Positions 50,690 through 62,289 of a DNA stretch of 64,000 bases are shown piece after piece. The translations under genes were made by a program, and so were the position numbers. The DNA comes from Odontocerum albicorne (Eukaryota > Arthropoda > Insecta > Trichoptera > Odontoceridae): NCBI GenBank assembly GCA_949825065.1, contig OX463844.1, positions 26,817,056-26,881,055 of the forward strand, in the 5' to 3' direction. Position 1 is the stretch's first letter. Each line of letters begins with the position of its first letter. A model generated the notes under the pieces. That model saw only the letters and a program-made list of their open reading frames with translations. It was not told the DNA's origin and did not search any database.

Positions 50690-51240
50690 AAAGGGCCAAA
50701 TAAATACTGTATGGTAGAAATGCGTGCACCTAGACGTGTACATAAAGTGGCTGTCTATGTATGCCAGATTATATAGTCAATGATAGTATTTTGGTACCAG
50801 TGATGACGAATGAGAGTGAAAAGTGAGCGTGATAAATAACTGATAAGAACCGAATAAATGCTGTAGAAAGGCGTAGATAAAGTATAATGTACAGGGTGGG
50901 GTGACAGTGAATTCAAGGCTAATGTGTTAAGTAAGATAAAGAAGAGCACGCTGAGATGATTTAGGCATGTGTAACGAGAGAAAGAGAAAAACTAACAAAA
51001 CAAATATACAGTTCAAATTTAAGTGAAAGGCTTGTGAGAGGAAGACCTAGGAAAGAATGATTGGATCGAGTGAATATTTTGAAAGAAGAAAACGTAAAAA
51101 GTTTGACAAGGTGTATAAATGTGAAGGAGACTCCTTAGTCGTATCTTTATAACATATGTGTTAGGAATGTCTGGGGCTATATCTTCTCTGCCTACCCTGA
51201 CAGGTTAATGGCGTGATGGTGTGTATGTATTAATACATTT
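50690..51240 (+). pseudogene. LINE-B reverse-transcriptase 3' relic
   Basis: GTAGAAATGCGTGCAC (50712) encodes a remnant of VEMRA. Later blocks include ANVLSKIKKSTLR, TNKTNIQF, RKT.ERMIGSSEYFERRKRK and the 3' ending TCTCTGCCTACCCTGACAGG with GATGGTGTGTATGTATT. Frames shift and stops are frequent. It directly follows the (GT)n tract. Confidence 0.7.
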
Positions 51241-51432
51241 ATAAATACGAGAAAATTTTCTTGATGATATGGTCAAGGAATGAAATTTTTATCCGTGTCA
51301 ATTATAAATTCTCTTTTGAAATTACCGTTATGATTTTCTTAAACTGTCGCTCAACTAAATTTTGATTGAATATTCAACACATTGGCATTAGCGTTGATCC
51401 CAAAGCATTTCCATTTTCGTATTCATTTCAGA

Positions 51433-51645
51433 GTGAAGCGCCTGCCAAATATATGCCCTACACATTTTCTTTGCAGTATTTAATTTGCCTAACTTCCAGG
51501 CGTACGTTCTTTGAACAAGCTGTTGACGTGTTAAATTACATGACCGAGAATGATAGAAAAATATTGAATCGTAAAAGTAATCTAGTCAGAAAAACAAGTT
51601 TTATTTTTATTAATGTTAGTTTATTTTATTTACATCGATTTTGAT
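51433..51645 (+). CDS. Candidate exon or unknown coding fragment
   Basis: A plausible splice acceptor (TTCGTATTCATTTCAG) precedes AGTGAAGCGCC at 51433. The open frame reads SEAPAKYMPYTFSLQYLICL, TSRRTFFEQAVDVLNYMTEN, DRKILNRKSN. It is less AT-biased than the neighbourhood and has a natural residue mix, then decays into AT-rich codons before a stop at 51642-51644. A weak donor AAAA/GTAATC lies near 51577. I do not recognise the protein. It could equally be a chance frame. Confidence 0.25.
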
Positions 51646-51954
51646 GTGATTCAAAATGGTAATTTTTAACGTACAATTGTACAATTAATATTTGAGTTTA
51701 TATTGAATGAATACGTCGAACATTTTTATTCACATTTAAAAAAATATGCGCAATCTTGTTTGATATAAAAAATAAAAGGATATATCGTCATACTCCTATT
51801 TCTAGTTTTTAGCTTTTTTATTTGGTAAAACAAGTCAAATGCCCCGAATATTCATCTTTGATAAAATACATGTACGTTGATCGACAGTGTATTTTTATTC
51901 CTGTTCTTATTGCAAACATTTTGCAAAATCATATTGGAATCAAGTCTTCATATT

Positions 51955-52025
51955 ACACTTTCGTTGTATACAGTAAACCAATCGATTGTATTTCCATATA
52001 TCAATCTCTTGCAACCATCCATAAT
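51955..52025 (-). mobile_element. SINE/LINE-A tail fragment
   Basis: GTTGTATACAGTAAACCAAT and ATATCAATCTCTTGCAACCA reproduce the reverse complement of the family-1 tail. No head is visible. Confidence 0.5.
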
Positions 52026-52236
52026 CTGTTCATTATTCAGTATGATATTTGAATGTGTTTCTCCATAACGCATATTGACTTGTATTTTCCTACCTTCCTT
52101 CTACTTTCACAGTACTGGTGACATTTGAATATTTATATATATTTTTCCATTTGCTTTTTAATGGTTTAAGTGTAATTTTTAAAAAAACTTTGTGTTCTTT
52201 CACTTAACGACTGGCCCAAATCAACGTAACTCTTTT

Positions 52237-52282
52237 CTGATTGGTTGAAAGAAATAGCAATAAACATAACGTTTGTAAACTT
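52237..52282 (+). mobile_element. SINE/LINE-A tail fragment
   Basis: CTGATTGGTTGAAAGAAATA then GCAATAAACATAACGTTTGT matches the tail in plus orientation. Confidence 0.4.
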
Positions 52283-52284
52283 TA

Positions 52285-52770
52285 TAATAAAATTTATTAG
52301 TAAAAAAATATTAAATTAATGAATCAAAATAATTTATACAAAATAAAATCTCTGTAAATGTTGTCAAAATTTGTTATTTTTTTAAATGTTTTTAATTCTC
52401 TGCATTGATTTGATTTTACTCTGTTTAAGGTCAATTAGGAACGGTTCATGATTTTTCGAGTTTTTCTTTGGGTAATATTTCACACAAAGCGTTATAATTG
52501 TTGGCAATAATCATTAAACCTTATCACTTCCCAAATGGTCTCAGTACGCCGTTTTACTCATAAATATAACATTTAAGTGTTTTAATGTTCATTTCATGTT
52601 TTAAATGCGAAAAGTACCTAAAATAGGTATATTGTCTCCGCAAAGTGGCTACGACTTGCGACCAATTTTATTTCATTTGGTATGAATTAATAGGTTCTCC
52701 GAAAATTTCTTTCGTTTAGGTCAAATTCAAAATCTAAATTTAACCGAATTTCAGTATTTTCAGTACCTCA
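52285..52770. other. AT-rich unassigned DNA
   Basis: No recognisable feature. Confidence 0.5.
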
Positions 52771-52775
52771 TTAAT

Positions 52776-52927
52776 CTCTCATGTTGTAAGAGTATAATGC
52801 TAGTTATTCTCTCTTATGTTGTATAATGCTAGTTATTCTCTCTCATGTTGTATAATGCTAGTTATTCTCTCTCATGTTGTATAATGCTAGTTATTCTCTC
52901 TCATGTTGTATAATGCTAGTTATTCTC
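52776..52927. repeat. Tandem repeat, 29-bp unit, five copies
   Basis: The unit includes CTCTCATGTTGTATAATGCT and AGTTATT. The first copy has a 4-bp extra AAGAG-type insertion, the rest are nearly identical. Confidence 0.95.
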
Positions 52928-52929
52928 AA

Positions 52930-53945
52930 TCAAAGCATTGATTTGGTTACCATACAGAGCGAACATTGTTTAAAACTGTCGTATCACCAATAAAAAAAAC
53001 TATAAAAACAACATTTGCATATGATCGCTTCTAGCGTAATTGCAAAATACTGTTCATATTTTTGTTATATTTGTGTCGTATTTTTTTTGCTTTGCGGTAA
53101 TAAAAAAGCATCAAGCCCCGAAAAATACACCTAATTTTATTCAATCTTTATAATAAGCCAGTATACCGTACAAGCAAAGTCGGTATACTCGTATAATGCC
53201 CGCTTAGTTATTATAATATTTCATGATAAAATACATTCAGCATATTTGGAATGAAGTGACCAACGAGAATTATGTAGTAACGATGTCTATCAAAAAATAC
53301 GAAACTTTTTTCCGAACGACCCAATAGAAAGGAAATCCTTCTAATGACAAGTATCATTAATAAGAAAAGATTTATTAATTTGTATTGAAAAGTGTTTTTC
53401 TGTAGAAAAATTACCACCCCCACGCCGTTATGAGAGGAAAAAGATATTCCCATCCAAAGCGATCAACCCTAAAATATGGAAATTTTCTTTATTTATTATG
53501 ATCATAACATCACTTGACGAAGAACGAACTGTCATTTTTCAACGCCTCCTTCGCTGACAGCACTACTGTATTGGAAAAAAGTAGCAACGTCGAACTTAAG
53601 GTTCAATGTCATGAATGAAGCAATACTACCATTTGATGTCACTAGATTGGAGGAAACCAATCGGCCGAGCTCAAGCTTAATATAGATCTTTTCAAAAATT
53701 ATCGACTAGATTATCGTCGAAATTCCACAAAATGAGATCTACGAATTGAGCCAAATGGCCGCAAAATAGCCGCATTACTACAGGACGAAGGGACAATATT
53801 AAAGCTAAAAAGTTTGCCACCATAAGCTTCCTTGACCCTACCCGACCATTGCATGAAGGACTCTTATTATAGATAAAAACAATTATTCTAGTTTTTAATT
53901 TTCGATTCAATTTTACCCCTTATATTTTACATCATAAGATCTTCA
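52930..53945. other. Unassigned DNA
   Basis: No gene, element end or repeat is defensible. Two short minus frames (53211-53453 and 53692-53910) lack motifs. Confidence 0.45.
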
Positions 53946-53951
53946 GTGATG

Positions 53952-54220
53952 GGCCGATATACCATTATTTCGGATTGAACCAGTTAGAGCGTATATGGAC
54001 AAATATCACACAGGCCACCAGCACCGCATGTTCAGAAGATGTTACGGTTAAAATTTGACACATCTACCCTCAATAGTACGTCAACTAGTTAATTTACTAC
54101 TGAGGCAAGATGTATCAAATTTTAACCGCAACATTGCCTGACCATGTGGCAGTCATGGCCGGTCAAGTAGTTGTCCATAGACGCTGTTAGTTGTTCTGGC
54201 CGGAATAGTGGTGTATCGGC
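53952..54220. mobile_element. Fold-back MITE
   Basis: The left end GGCCGATATACCATTATTTC and the right end in reverse complement GCCGATACACCACTATTCC are terminal inverted repeats. Internally, GGTTAAAATTTGACACATCT (54048-54067) pairs with AGATGTATCAAATTTTAACC (54109-54128), so the whole ~270 bp is one imperfect palindrome centred near 54088. No coding capacity. Confidence 0.8.
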
Positions 54221-54416
54221 TTAATTATCTATATTAGAGGTTAAATTATATCGAAAATGTAAACAACTATATTTTTTTTCTCTAAGAAGAGTCTTCCACG
54301 TCATGATATTTGTCCGTGCGTGCATTAATGTAAATTTACTGACTTAACTGTAATTGGTTCTTAAAAAGGAACTCGTATTTCAATAGCAAATATGTACTTA
54401 TTTTTGTTATTTCACT

Positions 54417-54480
54417 TTCATTGTATACAGTACAACCTGGCAAGTTTATTGCCATATGGCAATCCGATTACAACGTGAAG
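54417..54480 (-). mobile_element. SINE/LINE-A tail fragment
   Basis: TTGTATACAGTACAACCTGG, then CAAGTTTATTGCCATATGGC and AATC, is the clearest single example of the family tail in the window. The head is missing. Confidence 0.55.
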
Positions 54481-54639
54481 TTTGCCTCATTTCATGACCT
54501 TTCACATTAATAAAGCACCCTTGATAGAAATAATTGATCTATGACAGGGATTTTTTCAATGAAAAGATAATACATAGATTCCAGGTCACTAAAGTAAGCA
54601 ATATTTTGCCTAGAAGGGATCTTGTGGGATCGAGGAATG

Positions 54640-55090
54640 CAAAAAAACCAAAACTTGATTGGGCCAAACCTTCGTTTCTTCTTTTTAAATGATACGGAGA
54701 TGTGGACACTCAAGGTACGCAAAAGACAAGGAATTAATACCTTCGAGACGTAGTGTGTGAGGTAGCTCTTGCACATTCCACGAACAGCGAAAAGAACCCA
54801 TCGATGTATTATTGATAAGCTTGAAATTGAGACGCGTTTCTCTGTGTTGTGTACAAGAAGAATCTAACGACCTTAAACGAACAATTTTGGCGTAAAGCGT
54901 GAATATTAAAGGAGTAAAGAAGCAGGGAACTCATTCAGGAGACCCTACTACATAGGGCAAAAAATCATATGTACTGGGGAAGAATGGTCAATGACCATAG
55001 TAATCACGATCCTCGGAATTGAAGGAATGACCAAGAAAGGGTGGGATGAAAATCACTCAACGACTCTGTTAAAATGTGAGAGACTGTTCC
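54640..55090 (+). pseudogene. LINE reverse-transcriptase C-terminal fragment (family C)
   Basis: The translation contains TEMWTLKVRKRQGINTFET then LLHIPRTAKRTHRCIIDKLE and IETRFSVLC. This matches the post-palm pattern ..WTL....R.I.AFE......L.IPWT..RTN.S.L..L.I.TR.S. It is the same type as the 515-885 fragment but from a different insertion. Frameshifts and stops interrupt it. Confidence 0.65.
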
Positions 55091-55489
55091 TAAATTTGAC
55101 TTTTATAATACTTTAAGAAAAATCAAACGTTAAATAAATAGATCTTTACTGAGAATTTCCTTTTCTGTTCCTATCTTTTATAACATACATATGACACTCT
55201 ATTCTATACTACCTTTTTGTATTACTCTTTACTATAAATAAAACTAAACTTAAACCAAATATTTTTGAAACTATTCAAATCCTATCAAAAACCTTCAAAC
55301 CCCCACCAAATATCAAAAGTATGTTTGCAATTCACAAAGAGAAAATATTCAAGTATTACACTCGTGTCATATTGATATTTTCTCAAAAACATAGGCCATA
55401 CTTTGTTTCTTACTAATTTTTTTTCCGAAAAAATGTCTTTTGTGGTTGACTTTTTATTCAGAAAAAGATATCTTAAGAATGGTGTAATA

Positions 55490-55740
55490 TGTTGTCCGGA
55501 AAGAAGTTTTGTATTTTTCGGATAGATGTCGTAAGCACAAAATTTTCGTTACTAACTTCACGTTAACCGTGTTCGATGTATATTACAATGCAACGTTAGT
55601 TGACCTCAGTTGTCTACGATTATTAATCCAAATCGCTCGAGCGTTTTTTGGTATCATTTTGAAGATGGAACTAAATAAATTGTTTGTTCAGAGTTTGGTG
55701 TTTTTACTTCCTTAAAACAAAAGTGCGACACAAAAAAAAT
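55490..55740 (+). mobile_element. Possible mariner 5'-end remnant
   Basis: TTGTCCGGAAAGAAGTTTTG resembles a mariner terminal repeat (GTTGTCCGGAAAGT..). About 170 bp downstream a frame starts ATGGAACTAAATAAA (MELNKLFVQSLVFL), similar in position and style to mariner transposase N-termini. The frame ends at a stop near 55713. No catalytic region or second terminus is seen. Confidence 0.3.
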
Positions 55741-55744
55741 TATA

Positions 55745-57135
55745 TTTGTACAGTGTATAGACGATACAGTAAGCGGTCATGTATGTTGAATATGGTTAAA
55801 CAGTCCGTAATGGTGATATGAGAATTTAAAATATGGTGTCTACTCTGGAAGGTTGATTACCACTGAGTATTCGATCGGCAATAACCAATGTTCTAAGACA
55901 CGAAAGAAGCTAAGACACTGAATATGTCGAAATCCGTCATCCACAAGCTATTAGCGCATGTTTGCGTTTGAATTTGACCTAAAAATACGAAATTGCTTTC
56001 CAGAGAGCCGAACATTTTTGTAACGTGTAGTTTATGTCAAGTTTAGACTTCAAACCCTTGACGAAATCTCAGTTATTCCGTATAGGTTAAATATGATTAC
56101 TTAACATTTAATGGATCAATAACCTCATGGGCAAACCTACATAAAATATATATTTCTACCTTTGAAACTAATTGAATATTCATAAAAAAAAATTTCAAAT
56201 AAAGATACAATTAGATGTTACATACGTCTATATTTTTGTATTATACAATAGTACTATATAATGCCACATCAGTGGGCAAAATCTGTCAATCAATCGCTAT
56301 CGCCCCACCTTCCGTAGAAGTCTTGCAGCTGATCCAGAAAGAGCATGATAATTCTTGTACCCACGACACACCTTATCTTGTCACCAGCTAGCAATATCGC
56401 GATTGAAATCTATGAAAAATTTCATGAAGAGAACGCAAGAACTCACGATTTCTCTAATTAAAATGAGTTTTCACAGACAAAAATAAACAAGATCTGACGG
56501 CTAGGTAGAATTTTCGAGAACAATGGCTTTTGGATAGAGATTTGGAGAACAACTGGCTTGGCCGAGAGCCCAATAGAGACTAGACGCAAAGTGAAGAACA
56601 TGCAGAACAAAAGTAGCAGGATATAATTATGGTGCTATGAAGGACTCAAAACACATACAAGTTTGTCTAAACATTGGGTCTACATGATCTAAGCAAGACC
56701 TGAATAATACGAATAATAGGACGATCTCCGTTGTTGTGTGCTACTCGAAACACGTGGCATTAATAAAAATTGATAGTCCAAAAACGGAAATTAATTAATG
56801 AATAGCATTGACACTCATTTTAAAATAGTTAAAAAAACTGATTTAATGCTTCATAAAATATTTCATTATCAATAATTTTACCACGGAATAAATATGTATA
56901 TTTTGTGGAATTTTGAGATCAAATCATTGAATTTAAAAATGTCTCCAATTTTAAAGCCTTTGACACGTGATTAATGAAACCTACATGAAATTTGGTTGAA
57001 GAACAATGTTATATTCAAATATGATTTTATCAATTGAACAAGAAAAGGTGATTTTATATTTTTTTGGTTTACTCAAATATTTTCCAATTTGGAAAAAAAT
57101 AAATAAAAGGAACCTTAATACATTATGCCCGTAAA
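55745..57135. other. Unassigned DNA
   Basis: 56290-56760 is less AT-biased and may be an old transposon, but no reading frame or end is convincing. Confidence 0.4.
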
Positions 57136-57141
57136 TGTGAT

Positions 57142-57281
57142 TTTTACTAGATTGATACTCCCGGGAAGCCTTCGAAAATCTGTTACGTTTACTTTTAATT
57201 ACACAACATACTTTTACTAGATTGATACTCCCGGGAAGCCTTCGAAAATCTGTTACGTTTACTTTTAATTACACAACATAC
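57142..57281. repeat. Direct duplication, 70 bp x 2
   Basis: TTTTACTAGATTGATACTCC onward is repeated exactly after 70 bp (57142 and 57212), including CCGGGAAGCCTTCG and ACACAACATAC. No difference is visible between the copies. Confidence 0.95.
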
Positions 57282-57699
57282 TTATTGCTTGCTTATTAAT
57301 TTCAACCCCCAAATATTTGTTAAAAATACCGATTGTCAAATGTAACTTAGGTATTTTTTGTGTTAATATTTGGCAATCGAACCAAAAACCTCTGCGTTAA
57401 AAACAAGTGTTCTGTCTCGAAGGTAATATTTTAACAAACGTGCCCAAGCACAGTTAAATGAACAATAAACAAAAAAGGGAAGGTTGAACTGAGGAAGGGT
57501 CGGATAAAATTGTAGAGTTGAATATATTTGGCAGAATGTTTATGTTCCATTATTTAATTTAACAGACAAACTTTTTTGTCGCGTTTAATAACCCTTAATT
57601 TATGCGCTTAAAAGAATTAATTTAAAAGTTCTGTACGTAATTAAAAACTGGTGCAAAAGTACTAAATCGAATACTTTGTTCCAAGAAATATTTTGTTCC

Positions 57700-58010
57700 A
57701 GACAAAAAGAAACTATCGAGAAAATCACTATTTATTAGAGAGGAATGTTATATGTAGATTTCAGAAAGAAATCTTGAGAAGGTTGGGCTGCATTGAGAGA
57801 ATCATTTGCTTTTGCATCTCTTTTGAGATAGTTTGAAAAATTTTAATTGAGGAAATGTTAAAAAGTATGAGAAATTAAAGAGAGACGAGAAACACATATG
57901 ATGAGATGTGTGAACGTAGATGGGGCTAGTGTTTTGTATTTGACGGAAAGGCTTTAGCGATCACTCTTTTCTACCAACTCCAAAATGAGAGCAGCGAGAC
58001 AGTTTGTACA
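57700..58010 (+). pseudogene. LINE-B reverse-transcriptase 3' relic
   Basis: ATCTTGAGAAGGTTGGGCTG (KILRRLGCIER-like), RCVNVDGASVLYLTE and the ending TCTACCAACTCCAAAATGAG correspond to the LINE-B C-terminus and its 3' junction. Many stops. Confidence 0.55.
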
Positions 58011-58014
58011 AATG

Positions 58015-59155
58015 TAACAGAAAAAAACAGTTAAAGAACCAATATGTATGATATTCGGTATATTTTTAGATAAAAATAATGATCTTTTATTCGCTCTCAT
58101 TATTAAAATGGTCAAAATATGATCCTTAGCAAATTGACTCAAACTTAAAATAATTTTCAGAACCATTATATCTTGAAAAAAAATGTAAAAACTTTCTCAC
58201 GATTTTTCGCAGGTGTTGATGATATACAACAACATATTTTAATGTTGTTTCATTTCAATTAATATTTTCCTTTCGGCATGCTTTTTTTCATGTTATTTCA
58301 GAAAGAAAGGAAGAAAACTCATTTCCACAATGACAGGGTAAATTTTTTACCATCTTATTGTTTGAAGTACCAAAAAATGAAATGCTTCCATAAAATAATA
58401 TAAAACCCGTGGCGTCTCAGAGATGAAAATACAAAAATACTCATAATCGTGTTTTGTTTTCGAGAGAAAATTTTTAATATTCTTTAAACGAGAGAAAGCT
58501 CGATACACTTTAATGTTGGGAAAATAAAAACATCAACGTTTAACACCTTAATTGAAATTTCCGCCAACGAGTGGATGAAATTTAAAATGGAAGTCTCATA
58601 AAATTTATTTTTTACGAATTTATAGTCTTTAAAAAAGCTTACCGTATTATTATTACACCTGACATATTTAAATATTTTTCATGATTTCCTTCGAGTTTTG
58701 AAATGAAAAACAATAAGTTAAATCATTTTCTATTCATTCGTAAATTTGTGTGGTGTCCTTTATCAAAATTGCTGATCCGAGTATACGAGTATTGAAGAGC
58801 TATCTTCAGCCAAATGATTCGAGCATTGAGGCTTCGAGGCTTTTGAGGAGGCCCGAAACTTGCAGTTTGTCATCGCACGTGATATTACTACAGAACGTAA
58901 AAAAGCAACAATACACACGTCTTGCACGTGAGTATTGTCACAAGACAAACTTTTTTACCAAACTCGGAGTTTCATTTTTTAATTTAATTTTTCGGGTTCC
59001 ATCGGGAATTGACGGTACTCGAAAAAAAAACCTTTCCAACTAGATCACAGATGAAGTGTTTTTTTATAATTTTCTCTATTTAATAATATATTTGTTTGAA
59101 TACAAAATTAACTAAGAAGTGGTAATAATATGAACTTCATAAATAAAGTCTAAGA
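58015..59155. other. Unassigned DNA
   Basis: The plus frame at 58750-59043 is moderately GC-rich and includes a donor-like CACGTGAGTATT at 58924. It shows no domain and no paired acceptor, so I leave it uncalled. Confidence 0.35.
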
Positions 59156-59159
59156 ATTA

Positions 59160-59500
59160 TAATCAGCACGATTGACTGCCATGTTGTATATAGGCTTCCT
59201 CTCGTTTCTATCATGGACACATTACTTTCAAATGCTCCCAGCCACTTTTCTGAAGTCATCTGACCATCATGCTAGGAGTACTCCATTCCTTATTTTCTTT
59301 ATCTTTGGACACCCCTGCAGCACCTTCTGTGTACACTAAGTATCGGTACATTAGCAAATGTGCCGTGTCCAGTTCCTCGTCTAGATAGATGATAACCCTC
59401 TCAGTGACATCCATGACTTTGGTCTGCCGCTTTATTAATTCTTCGTATTTTGGTCTCTTAATGAAATATTTATTCTTCTCCTCGTGCCCCTTTATGTCAT
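59160..59500 (-). pseudogene. LINE 3'-terminal coding fragment
   Basis: On the minus strand a frame ends SMMVR.LQKSGWEHLKVMCP followed by KREEAYIQHGSQS. This mirrors the very common LINE ending D(D/E)I....G..W...A.DR..WR.L.EAYVQQW. It lies just upstream of the host exon on the opposite strand. Confidence 0.55.
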
Positions 59501-59801
59501 TCTGAGCTTAAATATTATTTGCTATGTTTATAAGACCATCTCAAGTCAATACTAGGAAGACTTATGAATCGAATAGATTTTTTTCCATACTTATTTTCCC
59601 TTTCCTAGATCGCCACTCCAACATTTTCTATGCCCACCTATAATTGGTATATCTGGAAATATGCCCTTCCCAGTTTCAAATTTCTGTGGCAATTTTCGAC
59701 AAGATATTGAAAAAATTGAGAAAAAATCTGACAGAATTGAGATTTTATAATATAAAATAAATTCCTGTTCTCTTTTGTCTAATTATAATGTATTTTTTCA
59801 G

Positions 59802-60374
59802 ACAACAATCGCCCATAGATGTTGTGGAAGACACCGGCACGTAAGAAGATCTACAAGATGTGCAAACCACGCTCGTCCTCCAGCTCACAGACTCATACAA
59901 CGCACCAGAATTCCATCCACCAACACCCATCTTAGCACCGTCACCTGCCTGACCAGAAACCACCTCAACGAAGGGAACAACAACTCGACCAAAAACCCTA
60001 TGCTTAACAGGTCTGTGAGTGCCATGATAATAAGAACAGATATTGCAAAAAAATCCAAAAAGGATAACCAAAATCTAGACGATACAAAAAATTATTCAAA
60101 ATCATTTACCCTGTTCACTGGCAAATTTAAAAAGAATGCTGTTGCAATTTTCAACGTTAAAGAAGACACTGTGTGTTTGTCCAATGATACAGCAGAACCG
60201 AAGTTTCAAAGACAAGATACCGTCACGATGAATGTAGACCTGAACGGCAGAGACTCGTCAGAAAGTGTCAAAAGCTCTATCAGCAATTCGAGTCTTCAGG
60301 ATATGGACGAGGAAGAGTACACCGGAAGAGAATTGGCCACTTTCATGGAACAAGTCAATCACAATATCGTTTAG
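59802..60374 (+). CDS. 3'-terminal exon of an unidentified host gene
   Basis: A pyrimidine-rich acceptor (TATTTTTTCAG, ending at 59801) precedes an uninterrupted 190-codon frame to a TAG at 60372-60374. The exon is clearly more GC-rich than its surroundings. The first ~65 residues are rich in Arg, His, Thr and Asn. The rest is a hydrophilic tail with KKSKKDNQNLDDTKNYSK, FTLFTGKFKKNAVAIFNV, and an acidic end SLQDMDEEEYTGRELATFME. There is no transmembrane segment, so it may be the cytoplasmic or regulatory C-terminus of a larger protein. In the first 150 bp another frame also looks protein-like (SPIDVVEDTGT, EDLQDVQTTLVLQLTDSY) but has stops. A GTAAGA donor-like word at 59840 allows alternative splicing there. 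I cannot name the gene. Upstream exons are not visible. Confidence 0.6.
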   Translation, partial: TTIAHRCCGRHRHVRRSTRCANHARPPAHRLIQRTRIPSTNTHLSTVTCLTRNHLNEGNNNSTKNPMLNRSVSAMIIRTDIAKKSKKDNQNLDDTKNYSKSFTLFTGKFKKNAVAIFNVKEDTVCLSNDTAEPKFQRQDTVTMNVDLNGRDSSESVKSSISNSSLQDMDEEEYTGRELATFMEQVNHNIV

Positions 60375-60562
60375 TGTACGAGTATTTCCAACAACTAATT
60401 TTTATATAAATCCATAACGAGCTTTTGAAGTTTATATTTAATATGTGTATTATTGTTAATAATCAAATTTTATCGAATTAATTTTTCTGACTGGTAAAAG
60501 TAAGTATGTATAGGTATAGGTATATCTAAGAAAGAAAGGTTATTTATTATATGTAAATTATT

Positions 60563-60578
60563 AATAAAATGAAATAAA
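60563..60578 (+). terminator. Candidate poly(A) signals of the terminal exon
   Basis: AATAAA occurs at 60563-60568 and 60573-60578, about 190-200 bp after the stop codon, in a suitable AT-rich 3' UTR. Confidence 0.5.
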
Positions 60579-60699
60579 TTGACAAGTCGAATGACGATGT
60601 ACTAACAATAGTTTTTTTTATCGTTTTTTTACGTTATAGTTTTATTGAGTTCCAGTCAAGACTTTTTATAGTAAGAGTCCAATAGTGAAGCACATGCAG

Positions 60700-61250
60700 T
60701 GCATGAACGAAACCATTCCGTAAAAAATAGTACTTAATGAGAATCGTGACAAGAGGAGCTAAATTAGAAAACCAAGATGAGTAAGGTGGATGAAGTGACT
60801 ATCCTGGCAGAAAGTGATGTACTGGATAGAGATTGATGGAGGGTGCTCCTGTCGGAGGCCTTACTCGTTCTGGGTTGTCGTGTCCCTGATAAAGGCCATT
60901 ATACAATAATTTCTTAGTTTGAGACCGCAACCTTAAAGCATCTCTTAGTTATGATCACAGGACTGTACTGGATAGAGATTGATGGAGGGTGCTCCTGTCG
61001 GAGGCCTTACTCGTTCTGGGTTGTCGTGTCCCTGATAATGGCCATTATAATTCCTTAGTTTGAGACCTCAACCTTAAAGCATCTCTTAGTTATGATCACA
61101 GAACTGTACTGGATAGAGATTGATGGAGGGTGCTCCGGTCGGAGGCCTTACTCGTTCAGGGTTGTCGTGTCCCTGATAATGGCCATTATAATTTCTTAGT
61201 TTGAGACCGCAACCTTGAAGCATCTCTTAGTTATGATCACAGGACTGATG
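60700..61250 (+). pseudogene. LINE tail, with triplicated end
   Basis: The segment before and within the repeat decodes to DRD.WRVLLSEALLVLGCRV, similar to the terminal DR..WR.L..EA block of LINE ORF2 proteins. Assignment is limited to this short match. Confidence 0.35.
60818..61247. repeat. Tandem triplication, ~142-bp unit
   Basis: Three copies start near 60818, 60964 and 61106. Each contains GTACTGGATAGAGATTGATG, GGTGCTCC.GTCGGAGGCCTT, GGTTGTCGTGTCCCTGATAA and CATCTCTTAGTTATGATCAC. Copy 1 has a few extra bases (ATACAATA). Similarity is about 95% or more by eye. Confidence 0.95.
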
Positions 61251-61254
61251 AAAA

Positions 61255-62285
61255 TGAATTATTTTCTTATGAAACTCTTAGTCTTATACTGGGCGTTTTT
61301 GTTTAAAAGTGGAGATAAAAACTTATTTAATTAAAAAGAAACAACCAGGGTTACACATATAAATAGTGTATTCAACATTTCGATTTCAAAACCAATTGTA
61401 TTTTTTTTAATAAATAATTTATACTTCTTTGACTTGAGATTGAATACAAAACATCAGGTTTCACATCCATAGCAAAAAAATTAATAAAGACAAAAACTGT
61501 ACCTTTATGCTGAAAATGAAAGCAGCCGTTTTTTTTTGCAACATATGGTTTTTTTAATAAAATATAATTTGATTTCATTGTAAGTAAAAACTTCGCTGAA
61601 TAATTAAATCACGCATGGCCTTTATCTGTTTATTTATAAAATGTGCAGCAGCATTTCAATTAAACATCACTTCAGAAACTATAGAAAAAAAGTCGAATTA
61701 ATAAAAGCAAATTTTTTTAAAACATATACATAATAAATATACGAGTATATTATAAAATTAAAATTTTACTCCAATCCTTAATATAGAAATGATTGACAGT
61801 TTCTAAGGTCGAGTAACTAACGATGCATATGAATGTATTTGTTTATTATGTGTACGATGTTGCATTTCAGCAAGCATAAACTTCGATCATAGCTGGTAAC
61901 AAAATTAAAAATTATAGAAAGAGGGTTGGGCAGGTAAAATCTATTAGTGACTTAAAAAATATTTTTATTTAAAAATTCACTACCCTGTCTAGTAAATAGT
62001 GTTGTAAGTATTTTTTAATGTAGCAATGTAAATTTTGATTCACTTAATAAGTGAATTAAGAATCAATTAACCGCCAGTATTTTTGACAGCTTCAAATTCG
62101 ATTTTCTGTTTTGCAATCCGCTATAAAATTTCTCTTTAATTTAAGTCGTCTTTGAGGTAAAACTCGAACACGATATATCACAGACTTGATGCTCTGATTT
62201 CTCATTATACTTAAAATCTGCAATAAATACTCGATAATGTTACCTAGAAACACTTTGTCTTTGACTTAATATTGCCAAGACTAAG
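61255..62285. other. AT-rich unassigned DNA
   Basis: No recognisable feature. Confidence 0.5.
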
Positions 62286-62289
62286 TTAT

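Noticed and set aside
58750..59043. 97-codon frame with a donor-like CACGTGAGTATT inside
   Set aside because: No acceptor pairs with it and residues show no family features.
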